In this document: piece after piece, positions 17,659 through 25,599 of the stretch
How positions within the stretch are numbered: the stretch's first letter is position 1
How the letters are laid out: every line of letters starts with the position of its first letter
From: Sphingomonas colocasiae
GTDB taxonomy: Bacteria; Pseudomonadota; Alphaproteobacteria; Sphingomonadales; Sphingomonadaceae
DNA: 64,000 nt
Direction of reading: 5' to 3'
NCBI RefSeq assembly: GCF_019880585.1
Contig: NZ_JAINVV010000004.1
Coordinates: 992,001-1,056,000 of the forward strand
Translations under genes and position numbers: made by a program
The notes under the pieces: model-generated
Database searches by the model: none
Told to the model about the DNA's origin: nothing
What the model saw: only the letters and a program-made list of their open reading frames with translations

Positions 17659-18323
17659 TGGGGCCAGTCGCGGCGTCCACCGCGGATCATATGGATGCGA
17701 TCTACCGGACCCAGCGCCATATCTACGACCTGACCCGTAAATATTATCTGCTGGGGCGCGACCGGCTGATCGCCGGCTTGCGCCCGCCGCCCAAGGGCGC
17801 GGTGCTGGAGGTCGGCTGCGGCACCGGGCGCAATCTGGTCTCGGCGGCGCGGGCCTGGCCGCAGGCGCGGCTGCATGGATTCGATATCTCGCGCGCGATG
17901 CTCGAAACCGCCACCGTCGCGGTCCGTCGCGCGGGATTGGCGCACCGGGTCAGGCTGGCGCAGGGTGATGCGACGGGGTTCGATCCCCGGGCGATGTTCG
18001 GCCGCAAGGATTTCGATCGCATCTTCTTTTCTTACACGCTGTCGATGATTCCGGGCTGGCGTGAAGCGATCTCGGCGTCGATCGACGTGCTCGCGCCCGG
18101 TGGGGCGATCCACATCGTCGATTTCGGGCAGCAGGAGCGGTTGCCGCGTTGGTGGCGGGCGATGCTGTTCGCCTGGCTTGGCCGCTTTTCGGTGCGCCCA
18201 CGCGCCGATCTTCGCTCGATCCTGGCGATGCTTGCCGAGGATCATGGGCTGACGCTCGATTTCAAGCCGCTCTATCGCGGCTATGCCTGGAGCGCGGTGC
18301 TAAGACGGCCAAAGGCTCGATAG
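17658..18323 (+). CDS. btaB: diacylglyceryl-homoserine N-methyltransferase (BtaB)
   Basis: A 221-residue class I SAM methyltransferase with motif I VLEVGCGTGRN (residues 49-59) and a post-I FDIS segment. Placed directly after btaA, it should add three methyl groups to diacylglyceryl-homoserine to make DGTS. Sequence alone would say only methyltransferase; the one-base overlap with btaA supports BtaB. Its stop codon merges with a dispersed repeat that also covers the end of the convergent LysR gene. Confidence 0.88.
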   Translation: MGPVAASTADHMDAIYRTQRHIYDLTRKYYLLGRDRLIAGLRPPPKGAVLEVGCGTGRNLVSAARAWPQARLHGFDISRAMLETATVAVRRAGLAHRVRLAQGDATGFDPRAMFGRKDFDRIFFSYTLSMIPGWREAISASIDVLAPGGAIHIVDFGQQERLPRWWRAMLFAWLGRFSVRPRADLRSILAMLAEDHGLTLDFKPLYRGYAWSAVLRRPKAR

Positions 18324-18384
18324 AAGCCTGATTCACGCTTTTGGTGGAAACGCAAAGCGCTTCCACCTCGAACGATCAGGCTCC
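18322..18384. repeat. dispersed palindromic repeat (second family), copy 1
   Basis: About 63 bases containing GGTGGAAACG and CGCTTCCACC arms with outer GCCTGATTC and GATCAGGC arms. Further copies lie at 41082-41144 (other orientation) and 60943-61006. This copy fills the convergent gap and overlaps the stop codons of both btaB and the LysR-type gene, so it may serve as a shared terminator or is a REP-like element. Confidence 0.7.
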
Positions 18385-19263
18385 AAACGGCGGCAACTCG
18401 GCACAGGACGCGATCAGCCATTCACGGAACGCGCGCATCGCCTCGCTCGGCTTTCTCGTTTTGAGGCGCGTCAGCCAATAGGCGCCGGTCTCGATCTCGT
18501 GCGCGAAGGGACGCACCAGCCGGCCCTGATCCAGCGCATGTTCGAACATGCGCGCCGGCAGCAATGCGACGCCGCTGCCGGCGGCCGCCGCGGCAGCGGT
18601 GGTGACCGATGAATCGAACATCGGGCCATGAAGCGGCGGGCAGGGGGTGCGCTGGGTTTCGAACCAGAGTGGCCATTCGTCGGGCCGATAGGATCGCAGC
18701 AGCAATTCCCCGGCCAGATCGCCCGGTTGCGATAGGCGCTGCGCGATGCCGGGCGCGCACATCGGCGTCAGCGGCGCTGTCATCAGCCGGTCGGCATCCG
18801 CCCCGCGCCACGCGCCGTCGCCGAAGCGGATCGCATAGTCGAGCCCTTCTCCGGCCAGATCGACACGGTTGTTGTTGGTGAGCATGCGCAGGTCGACAAA
18901 GGGATGGGCGGCGGCGAAGTCGGGCAGGCGTGGCAGCAGCCAGCCGGTGGCGAAGGTGCCGACCACGCCCAGCGTCAGCACTTCGCGCATGCGCCCGCCG
19001 GCATAGCGATCGAGCACGGCCGAGATCCGGTCGAAGCTTTCGGCTAGGACGGGCACGAGCGCCGCGCCCTCGTCGGTCAGCGCCAGGCCGCGCGGAAGGC
19101 GGCGGAACAGGGGTACCCCGAGCCGCTGCTCGAGCGCGTTGACCTGATGGCTCACCGCTGCCTGGCTCACGCAGAGTTCAAGCCCCGCGCGCGTCAAGCT
19201 CAGATGTCTGGCCGCTGCCTCGAAGGCGCGCAGCGCGTTGAGCGGCAATTGCGGACGATCCAT
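18376..19263 (-). CDS. LysR family regulator, AmpR-like, divergent from beta-lactamase
   Basis: A 295-residue LysR-type regulator: N-terminal helix-turn-helix (LPLNALRAFEAAARHLSLTR at the start, LCVSQAAVSHQV next) and a substrate-binding domain from about residue 90. The N terminus closely follows the GcvA/AmpR subgroup. It is divergent from a class A beta-lactamase with a gap of 98 bases, the usual layout of ampR-bla pairs in which the regulator senses cell-wall fragments. The regulatory link is inferred from layout. Confidence 0.85.
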   Translation of the reverse strand: MDRPQLPLNALRAFEAAARHLSLTRAGLELCVSQAAVSHQVNALEQRLGVPLFRRLPRGLALTDEGAALVPVLAESFDRISAVLDRYAGGRMREVLTLGVVGTFATGWLLPRLPDFAAAHPFVDLRMLTNNNRVDLAGEGLDYAIRFGDGAWRGADADRLMTAPLTPMCAPGIAQRLSQPGDLAGELLLRSYRPDEWPLWFETQRTPCPPLHGPMFDSSVTTAAAAAAGSGVALLPARMFEHALDQGRLVRPFAHEIETGAYWLTRLKTRKPSEAMRAFREWLIASCAELPPFGA

Positions 19264-19361
19264 CTATCACCCCAGAAAAACTTATGGCTCTTTCGAGATA
19301 TGATCGATTGTCGCTTTGTCTCCAATCCATAATTTCGGCGGATATGAAGGGAGATCGGCGT
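19264..19361. promoter_or_regulatory. divergent LysR/beta-lactamase promoter region
   Basis: This 98-base A+T-richer gap must hold both promoters. It contains a TCGA-N7-TCGA inverted pair (TTTCGAGATATGATCGATTG) that could be part of a LysR-type site. AGGGAG just before ATG 19362 is a strong ribosome site for the beta-lactamase. Confidence 0.4.
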
Positions 19362-20252
19362 ATGTTCGGACGACGCGATATATTGATTGGATTTGGAGCG
19401 GCGGCGGCCGGAGCGGCGTTGGCGCCACAACTGGCGCGCGCCGCCGGGCGCGATCCGTGGCGGAGCGATGCGCTGCTGGCGAAGATCCGGCGGATCGAAG
19501 CTGGCGTCGGCGGGCGGCTGGGCGTCTCGATGCTCGATACGGGCAATGGCCATCGCTTCGCGTGGCGCGGCGGCGAGCGCTTCCCGATGTGCAGCACCTT
19601 CAAATTCCTGCTCGCGGCGGCGGTGCTTCGCCGGGTGGAGCAGGGCAGGGAACGGCTCGACCGCGCGGTGCCGATCGCGAAGAGCGATTTCGTGCCCAAT
19701 TCTCCGGCCGTGGAGAAGCATTTCGGCGGCACGCTGACCGTTGCCGAACTGTGCAAGGCGACGGTGACGCTCAGCGACAATGCCGCCGCCAATCTGCTGT
19801 TGCCTGTGGTCGATGGCATCGCGGGGTTCAATGCGTTCGTGCGCAGCCTGGGCGATGCGGCCACGCGGCTCGATCGTATCGAGCCGATGATGAGCGAGGC
19901 CATTCCAGGCGATCCGCGTGACACCACCACGCCGGATGCGATGCTGCGATCGATGCGCGCCGTGCTGATCGGCAATGCGCTGAAACCCGTATCGCGCGCG
20001 CAGGTGACGCAATGGCTGATCGAGAACGAGACGGGCGGCAAGCGGCTGCGTGCCGGGCTGCCGGCGGACTGGCGCGTCGGCGACAAGACCGGCACCAGCG
20101 GCAATGGTGTCGTCGGTGATATCGGGATCCTGTGGCCGCCCGCGCGCAAGCCGATCCTGGTGACGTCCTATCTGGCGGAGAGCCCGGCGGATCAGACGGC
20201 GCGGCAAGGCGCGCTCGCGGACGTCGCGCGCGCTCTGGTTCGGCATTTGTAG
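19362..20252 (+). CDS. class A serine beta-lactamase with Tat-type signal
   Basis: A 296-residue class A beta-lactamase that hydrolyses beta-lactams in the periplasm. Motifs: S78-TFK (standard S70/K73), SDN at 138-140 (130-132), E174 (E166) in the RIEPMMSEAIPGD omega loop, and K242-T-G-T (234-237). The cysteine before the active serine (C69 position) is present but position 238 is serine, so the carbapenemase disulfide is absent. The usual Asn170 is replaced by serine (S178). The N terminus RRDILIG plus a hydrophobic stretch is a twin-arginine signal. ATG 19362 has an AGGGAG ribosome site; another ATG is 18 bases upstream. The spectrum cannot be told from sequence. Confidence 0.93.
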   Translation: MFGRRDILIGFGAAAAGAALAPQLARAAGRDPWRSDALLAKIRRIEAGVGGRLGVSMLDTGNGHRFAWRGGERFPMCSTFKFLLAAAVLRRVEQGRERLDRAVPIAKSDFVPNSPAVEKHFGGTLTVAELCKATVTLSDNAAANLLLPVVDGIAGFNAFVRSLGDAATRLDRIEPMMSEAIPGDPRDTTTPDAMLRSMRAVLIGNALKPVSRAQVTQWLIENETGGKRLRAGLPADWRVGDKTGTSGNGVVGDIGILWPPARKPILVTSYLAESPADQTARQGALADVARALVRHL

Positions 20253-20272
20253 GAATTCAGTGCCCACCAACA

Positions 20273-20300
20273 CCTCATTCCGGCTTTGGCCGGAATGAGG
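20273..20300. terminator. palindrome between convergent beta-lactamase and hemA
   Basis: Perfect arms CCTCATTCCGGC and GCCGGAATGAGG with a TTTG loop, 20 bases after the beta-lactamase stop and 18 before the hemA stop. It probably ends transcription from both sides, or it is a member of the same repeat type as 8758-8785. There is no T-run. Confidence 0.5.
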
Positions 20301-20318
20301 GGGGATCGCTTCCTCGGC

Positions 20319-21533
20319 CTAAGCCGCCTTGCGCATTTCCAGCCGGTCCCAGATCTCGACCAGCGCCTGGGTCAGCTCGCGCATCATCGCTTCGTCATGC
20401 GCGGGGCCGGGGGTGAAGCGCAGCCGTTCAGTGCCGCGCGGCACCGTCGGATAATTGATCGGCTGCACATAGACGCCATATTCGGCGAGCAGGATGTCGC
20501 TGATCTTCTTGGCGCGGACCGGATCGCCCACCATCAGCGGCACGATATGCGTGGTCGACGCCATCACCGGCAGGCCGGCCTGGGCGAACATGTCCTTCAG
20601 CCGCGCGGCGGCCGCCTGCTGGCCGTCGCGTTCGACGCTCGATGATTTGAGGTGGCGCACCGCCGCAAGCACGCCGGCGACGAGCACGGGCGAAAGCGAT
20701 GTGGTGAAGATGAAGCCGGGCGCATAGCTGCGGATCACGTCGACGATCATCTTGTCGGCGGCGATATAGCCGCCCATCACGCCGAACGCCTTGCCCAGCG
20801 TGCCTTCGATGATCGTGATCCGCTGCGCGGCCTCGTCGCGCTCGGAGATGCCGCCGCCGCGCGGGCCGTACATGCCGACGGCATGGACTTCGTCGAGATA
20901 GGTCAGCGCGTTGTATTTGTCGGCCAGGTCGCAGATCGCGTGGAGCGGAGCGACGTCGCCGTCCATCGAATAGACGCTCTCGAACGCGATCAGCTTCGGC
21001 GTGTCAGCATCCTCGGCCGCGAGCAGCTCTTCCAGATGCGCAAGGTCGTTGTGACGGAAGACGCGCTTCTCGCAGCCCGAATTGCGGATGCCCGCGATCA
21101 TCGAGGCGTGGTTGAGTTCGTCGGAGAAGATCACGCAGCCGGGCAGGATCTTGCCGAGCGTGGCGAGCGTCGCCTCGTTCGAGACATAGCCCGAGGTGAA
21201 GAGCAGCGCGCCTTCCTTGCCGTGAAGGTCCGCCAGCTCATTCTCGAGATCGACATGGTAATGGGTGTTGCCGCCGATATTGCGCGTGCCGCCCGATCCG
21301 GCGCCGACGTCGTGGAGCGCTTCCTCCATCGCCGCGATCACCTTGGGATGCTGGCCCATGGCGAGATAGTCGTTCGAGCACCAGACGGTGATCGGCTTCG
21401 GCCCGTTATGGCCGGCGAAGCAGCGCGCATTGGGGAACATGCCCTTGTTGCGCAGGATATCGATGAACACGCGATAGCGCCCTTCGGCATGCAGCCGATC
21501 GATCGCCTGGGTAAAAACGCGCTGGTAATCCAA
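20319..21533 (-). CDS. hemA: 5-aminolevulinate synthase
   Basis: A 404-residue PLP enzyme that joins glycine and succinyl-CoA to 5-aminolevulinate, the first step of haem synthesis by the C4 (Shemin) route used by alphaproteobacteria. The PLP lysine is K248 in [10 protein letters not shown]; the YLDEVHAVG aspartate and the glycine-rich [12 protein letters not shown] segment are typical. Length matches the family. It is followed toward lower coordinates by the convergent beta-lactamase and has its own upstream gap of 129 bases before murI. Confidence 0.96.
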   Translation of the reverse strand: MDYQRVFTQAIDRLHAEGRYRVFIDILRNKGMFPNARCFAGHNGPKPITVWCSNDYLAMGQHPKVIAAMEEALHDVGAGSGGTRNIGGNTHYHVDLENELADLHGKEGALLFTSGYVSNEATLATLGKILPGCVIFSDELNHASMIAGIRNSGCEKRVFRHNDLAHLEELLAAEDADTPKLIAFESVYSMDGDVAPLHAICDLADKYNALTYLDEVHAVGMYGPRGGGISERDEAAQRITIIEGTLGKAFGVMGGYIAADKMIVDVIRSYAPGFIFTTSLSPVLVAGVLAAVRHLKSSSVERDGQQAAAARLKDMFAQAGLPVMASTTHIVPLMVGDPVRAKKISDILLAEYGVYVQPINYPTVPRGTERLRFTPGPAHDEAMMRELTQALVEIWDRLEMRKAA

Positions 21534-21662
21534 TGTCCCGGCCCCTCAGCCAATGATGACGCTGCGCCCGCCTCTTGGCTTGGCCTTTAGCGTCGCGATG
21601 CGTCTATGGCCAGCGAGAACGGCTCGCAACATACGCAATTGTCCGGGGCAAATTGTCCCACC

Positions 21663-22460
21663 CTAAAGCGTTTCGATGCGAACGAGCCCGTATCGCGCCA
21701 GTGCCGGGGCGAGCGCGGCATTGGCGGAATCCGCCGCCGTGAAGACCATCACGCCGTCGCAGGCCGTTTCCGGCCAGTCCTGACCGGCGGTCAGATGTGC
21801 GATCCGCCGCGCGATCCCCGCGCCGCCATCGACAAAGGCGATCGGATGGGGCGCGGCGGCCGCCAATTCCTGCTCGACCAGTGGAAAATGGGTGCAGGCA
21901 AGCACGATCGTGTCGATCGCATCGCCGCCCGCCTGCCCGGTCAGCCCGGCGATCGCGCGTTCGAAAATGGCCGGATCGGGCACGCCGCCACGCAGTTTCG
22001 TCTCGGCGGCGGTGACCAGTTCGGCCGAACCGTGGCGAAACACCGCGCAGTCCGCCGCGAACTCGGCGGCAAGCCGGTCGACATAGGGCTGGCGGATCGT
22101 CGCATCGGTGCCCAGCACGCCGATAGCGCGGGTTCGCGACACCAGCGCCGCCGGCTTGATCGCGGGGACCGTGCCGACGATCGGCACCTCCAGCGCCGAA
22201 CGGACATGCGCCAGCGCGATCGTGGAGGCGGTGTTGCAGGCGATGACGATCAATCGGGGGCGATAGCGCTCGGCCAGTCGCCCGAGCAGCGCGGGCACGC
22301 GCGCCGCGATTTCCGCTTCGCCACGGGTGCCATAGGGAAAACCGCCATTGTCCGCGACATAGACGAAGGGGGCCCGCGGAAGCAGTTCGCGCGCCGGCGC
22401 CAGCACTGAAAGCCCGCCCACGCCGGAATCGAAGAACAGGATCGGTCGCATGTCGGTCAT
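21663..22460 (-). CDS. murI: glutamate racemase
   Basis: A 265-residue cytoplasmic enzyme that makes D-glutamate for peptidoglycan. Both catalytic cysteines are visible, in IACNTAS and LACTHFPL, and the N-terminal DSGVGGLSV loop is intact. It stands alone, divergent from plsY with a gap of 134 bases. Confidence 0.95.
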   Translation of the reverse strand: MTDMRPILFFDSGVGGLSVLAPARELLPRAPFVYVADNGGFPYGTRGEAEIAARVPALLGRLAERYRPRLIVIACNTASTIALAHVRSALEVPIVGTVPAIKPAALVSRTRAIGVLGTDATIRQPYVDRLAAEFAADCAVFRHGSAELVTAAETKLRGGVPDPAIFERAIAGLTGQAGGDAIDTIVLACTHFPLVEQELAAAAPHPIAFVDGGAGIARRIAHLTAGQDWPETACDGVMVFTAADSANAALAPALARYGLVRIETL

Positions 22461-22594
22461 GCGTGCTCCCTAAAGCCTGGGTGACCGGCGGGGAAGCGTT
22501 GGCCAAGAAATCGGTTCGGAATGGATCGATCTGTTGATCGGCTTTATTGCGGCCATGCCACAAACCACTATGTTGGCCGCGAAAGGGGTGGGAT

Positions 22595-23206
22595 TTGGAC
22601 ACCAGCATCTGGATCGGACCCGCGGCGGCGCTGCTGCTCGGCTATCTCCTGGGATCGATTCCCTTCGGCCTGATCCTCACCCGGATCGCCGGGGCGGGCG
22701 ATCTGCGCGCCATCGGATCGGGCAATATCGGGGCCACCAACGTGCTTCGCACCGGCCGTAAATGGCTGGCGGCGCTGACGCTGGTCCTCGATATGGCGAA
22801 AGGCACGGCCGCAGTGCTGATCGCCGCCGCGATCGGCCCGGATCTGGCGCCCCTGGCGGCGGTCGGCGCGTTTCTGGGCCATGTCTATCCCGTCTGGCTG
22901 CGCTTTCGCGGCGGCAAGGGAGTCGCGACCCTGTTCGGCATCGCGCTCGCCTTCAGCATCCTGACCGGCAGCCCATTTTACGCGCTGGTCTTCGCCGCGG
23001 TCTGGATCGGGACGATCCTGGTCACGCGGATCTCGTCGCTCGGCGGCATGTCGGCCGCGATCCTGCTGCCGGTGACGGCGGCGGTGCTCGGCCGGTTCGA
23101 TCTGGTCGTGCTGTTCCTTGCGCTCACGCTGATCCTGCTGTGGAAGCATCGCGGCAATGTCGAGCGCTTGATGGCGGGAACCGAACCGAGGATCGGGCGC
23201 GCCTGA
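22595..23206 (+). CDS. plsY: glycerol-3-phosphate acyltransferase PlsY
   Basis: A 203-residue inner-membrane enzyme that moves an acyl group from acyl-phosphate to glycerol-3-phosphate, starting phospholipid synthesis. Motifs include [20 protein letters not shown] and FRGGKGVAT, with five to seven spans. The start is most likely TTG at 22595, preceded by AGGGGTGGG; the in-frame ATG 48 bases upstream would add a non-family leader. dprA begins one base after its stop. Confidence 0.93.
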   Translation: MDTSIWIGPAAALLLGYLLGSIPFGLILTRIAGAGDLRAIGSGNIGATNVLRTGRKWLAALTLVLDMAKGTAAVLIAAAIGPDLAPLAAVGAFLGHVYPVWLRFRGGKGVATLFGIALAFSILTGSPFYALVFAAVWIGTILVTRISSLGGMSAAILLPVTAAVLGRFDLVVLFLALTLILLWKHRGNVERLMAGTEPRIGRA

Positions 23207-23207
23207 C

Positions 23208-24326
23208 ATGAGGGGCGATGGGGCGGCCGATGGCGCGGATCGCGCCGATGACCGGCTGGCGCGCCTGCGGCTGATCCGCTCCGCACAGATCGGGCCTGTC
23301 ACCTATCGCCAGCTGATCGCCCGGTTCGGCAGTGTGCGGGCCGCGCTCGACGCCTTGCCCGGCCTGGCCGCCCGTGGCGGCGGTCGCGCCCCGCGCATCG
23401 CCGGCATGGCGGAGATCGAACAGGAACTGCGCGCGGTCGAGCGGCTGGGCGCCCGCCACCTGTTTCTGGGGGACGCGGGCTATCCTTCACTGCTCGGGCA
23501 TATCGAGACCGCGCCGCCCGTCCTGATCGTGCGCGGCGATCCCGGTCTGGTGGCGCGCCGGACGGTGGCGATCGTCGGCGCGCGCAACGCTTCGGCGGCC
23601 GCCTGCCGTTTCGCGCGTCAGCTTGCCCAGTCGCTGGGCGAGGCGGGGATATTGGTCGTCTCCGGGCTGGCGCGGGGTATCGATACGGCGGCGCATCAGG
23701 GATCGATCCGATCGGGTACGGCGGCGGTGATCGCCAGCGGCATCGACATCGCCTTTCCGCCGGAAAATGCGGGATTGCAGGAGGAGATCGCGCAGCATGG
23801 CCTGCTGATCGCCGAGCAGCCACCGGGCCGCGAACCGCTGGCGCGCCATTTCCCGTCGCGCAACCGGATCATCGCCGGCATGGCGCTGGGCACGGTGGTG
23901 GTGGAGGCGGCGCCGCGTTCCGGCTCGTTGATCACCGCGCGGCTCGCCAACGAAGCCGGGCGTGAAGTGATGGCGGTGCCCGGATCACCGCTCGATCCCC
24001 GTGCGCAGGGTTGCAACGGGCTGATCCGCGAAGGCGCCACGCTGATCCAGTCGGCCGCCGATGTGATCGAGGCGATCACGCCGATCGGGAGCGTGCGGCT
24101 GGCGCAGGCGACGGAGGCCTACGCGCCGCAGCCGACCGGCATCGACGTGGATGAGCGGGAAAGGAACCGGATCGTCGCGTTGCTGGGGCACGCCCCGGTG
24201 CCGGTGGACGAGATCATCCGGCAGGCCGGTATCCCGTCCTCGGCCGTGCAGACGGTGCTGCTCGAACTGGAACTGGCCGGGCGGATCGAGCGTCACGCCG
24301 GCGGCAAGGTCAGCCTGGGCGGCTGA
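23208..24326 (+). CDS. dprA: DNA-processing protein DprA
   Basis: A 372-residue protein that protects incoming single-stranded DNA and loads RecA during natural transformation. The Rossmann-like core carries GARNASAAACRFAR and SGLARGIDTAAHQG (about residues 125-165), then FPSRNRIIAGM; a C-terminal winged-helix domain ends the chain. It follows plsY and forms the familiar plsY-dprA-topA order, here broken by one extra gene. Its TGA stop is the first three bases of a structured repeat. Confidence 0.95.
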   Translation: MRGDGAADGADRADDRLARLRLIRSAQIGPVTYRQLIARFGSVRAALDALPGLAARGGGRAPRIAGMAEIEQELRAVERLGARHLFLGDAGYPSLLGHIETAPPVLIVRGDPGLVARRTVAIVGARNASAAACRFARQLAQSLGEAGILVVSGLARGIDTAAHQGSIRSGTAAVIASGIDIAFPPENAGLQEEIAQHGLLIAEQPPGREPLARHFPSRNRIIAGMALGTVVVEAAPRSGSLITARLANEAGREVMAVPGSPLDPRAQGCNGLIREGATLIQSAADVIEAITPIGSVRLAQATEAYAPQPTGIDVDERERNRIVALLGHAPVPVDEIIRQAGIPSSAVQTVLLELELAGRIERHAGGKVSLGG

Positions 24327-24432
24327 TACCGGGATGCGTTGAGTCCGACTCATCGCATCCCGGTCAAGCCCGCGCGGCGCTTGGGCGTTCCCGGGTGCGG
24401 ATGCGTCAGCATCCCCGCATCCTGGTATGAGC
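24324..24432. repeat. structured dispersed repeat (third family) starting at the dprA stop
   Basis: The element starts at TGATACC, whose TGA is the dprA stop. Hairpin 1 has arms ACCGGGATGCG and CGCATCCCGGT extended inward by GAGTC and GACTC. A spacer GCCCGCGCGGCGCTTGGGCG follows, then hairpin 2 around GGATGCGTCAGCATCC, ending in TATGAGC. A second copy lies at 60811-60919 with the same spacer and loop but different stem bases. The remaining bases to 24533 show only a G-rich ribosome site for the next gene. Confidence 0.7.
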
Positions 24433-24533
24433 GCCGCCTTTTCGTCGAGCAGGATCGCGAAGGCTTTGAATTGCGGTTGATATCGGTTTAAGCATCGCAC
24501 CGGGTCGCGCCCATTCTCCCGGGGGAGAGCATC

Positions 24534-25526
24534 GTGTCCCGTCCTGTCATCACCACCCTGTTGTCCGCATTGGCGCTGGCCGCCATGCCCGCTTCCGCAT
24601 TGGCCGCGAAGGCCAAGGACCCCGTCAAGGTCACCTCGGCCAAGAATGTGAAGGGAACGCAGCGGGTCGTCATCGGCCAGCTCACCATCGGCTTCCTGAT
24701 CGAGCGCAAGGATTCGACCAAAGCCGGCGGCGGCATGCTCGGAAGCGGCTATGGCGGCCGTTCCACCGTCCGCAGCACGCTTGCGGGTTACACCCAGGCC
24801 GATCTGCAGCAGATCGCCGACGCCGCGCATGACGATCTGGCGGCCAGGCTGACGGCCGCCGGGTTCGAAGTCGTCGATCGTGCGGCGCTCGCCGCCCATC
24901 CGGCCTATGCCAAGGCCAAGGGGGAGCCGGGAACCAAGGAGATGACGACGATCACCGGGCGCGATGACAAGGCGAATGTGCTGTTCGTCAGCGCAGCGCA
25001 GACCGCGCCGCTCAAGCTCGTCACCGGCGATGTCGCGGCGAGCGGCTTCGGCGCGATGGGCCTGATCATGAACGGTACCCAGGTGATGAACGGCGCCACC
25101 ACCTATGCCAAGGAAACCGGCGTCAACGTCGTCAACGCGATCTACTATGTCGATTTTGCCGACAGCGACGAATATGGCGGCTGGTTCCGATCGACCTCCG
25201 CGGTCAGCGTGAAGGGCAGCCTCGCCCTGCTACCCGATCAGTCGAAGCTGACCGTGGTCGGGCCGAACTATAAATCCGCCACGCTTGCGCTCGCCGATCC
25301 GGTCGCGGTCGGCGGCGATTTCTTCGACAAGGCGGACAGCATGTCGGGCGGCGAGAAGACCGCGAACGCCATCGGCAATGCGATCGGCCTGCTGGGTGGG
25401 GTGGGAACCAACAGCTCGAAGAAATTCACTTTCACCGCGCGCCCGGGCACCTATGTTCCCGGCGCCAAACAGGCGGCGTTCGACGCCAACGAGGTGTTGG
25501 TGGGCAGGCTGGCGAGCTTGCGTTGA
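24534..25526 (+). CDS. exported protein of unknown function
   Basis: A 330-residue protein with a GTG start (GGGGGAGAG ribosome site) and a clear signal peptide cut near ASALAAKAKD. The mature part has a conserved-looking core VVIGQLTIGFLIERK, a glycine-rich loop GGGMLGSGYGG, then a helix-strand unit DLAARLTAAGFEVVDRAAL reminiscent of CsgG-like folds. I know no named function. It interrupts the common dprA-topA order and is preceded by a structured repeat. Periplasmic or outer-membrane location is inferred. Confidence 0.65.
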   Translation: MSRPVITTLLSALALAAMPASALAAKAKDPVKVTSAKNVKGTQRVVIGQLTIGFLIERKDSTKAGGGMLGSGYGGRSTVRSTLAGYTQADLQQIADAAHDDLAARLTAAGFEVVDRAALAAHPAYAKAKGEPGTKEMTTITGRDDKANVLFVSAAQTAPLKLVTGDVAASGFGAMGLIMNGTQVMNGATTYAKETGVNVVNAIYYVDFADSDEYGGWFRSTSAVSVKGSLALLPDQSKLTVVGPNYKSATLALADPVAVGGDFFDKADSMSGGEKTANAIGNAIGLLGGVGTNSSKKFTFTARPGTYVPGAKQAAFDANEVLVGRLASLR

Positions 25527-25599
25527 ACGGAAGCGCTTGACGGGGCGGCCGGAGGCTTTCCACCCTCGCGCGTACGCGTAGGGAGTGAATCAGACCGCC

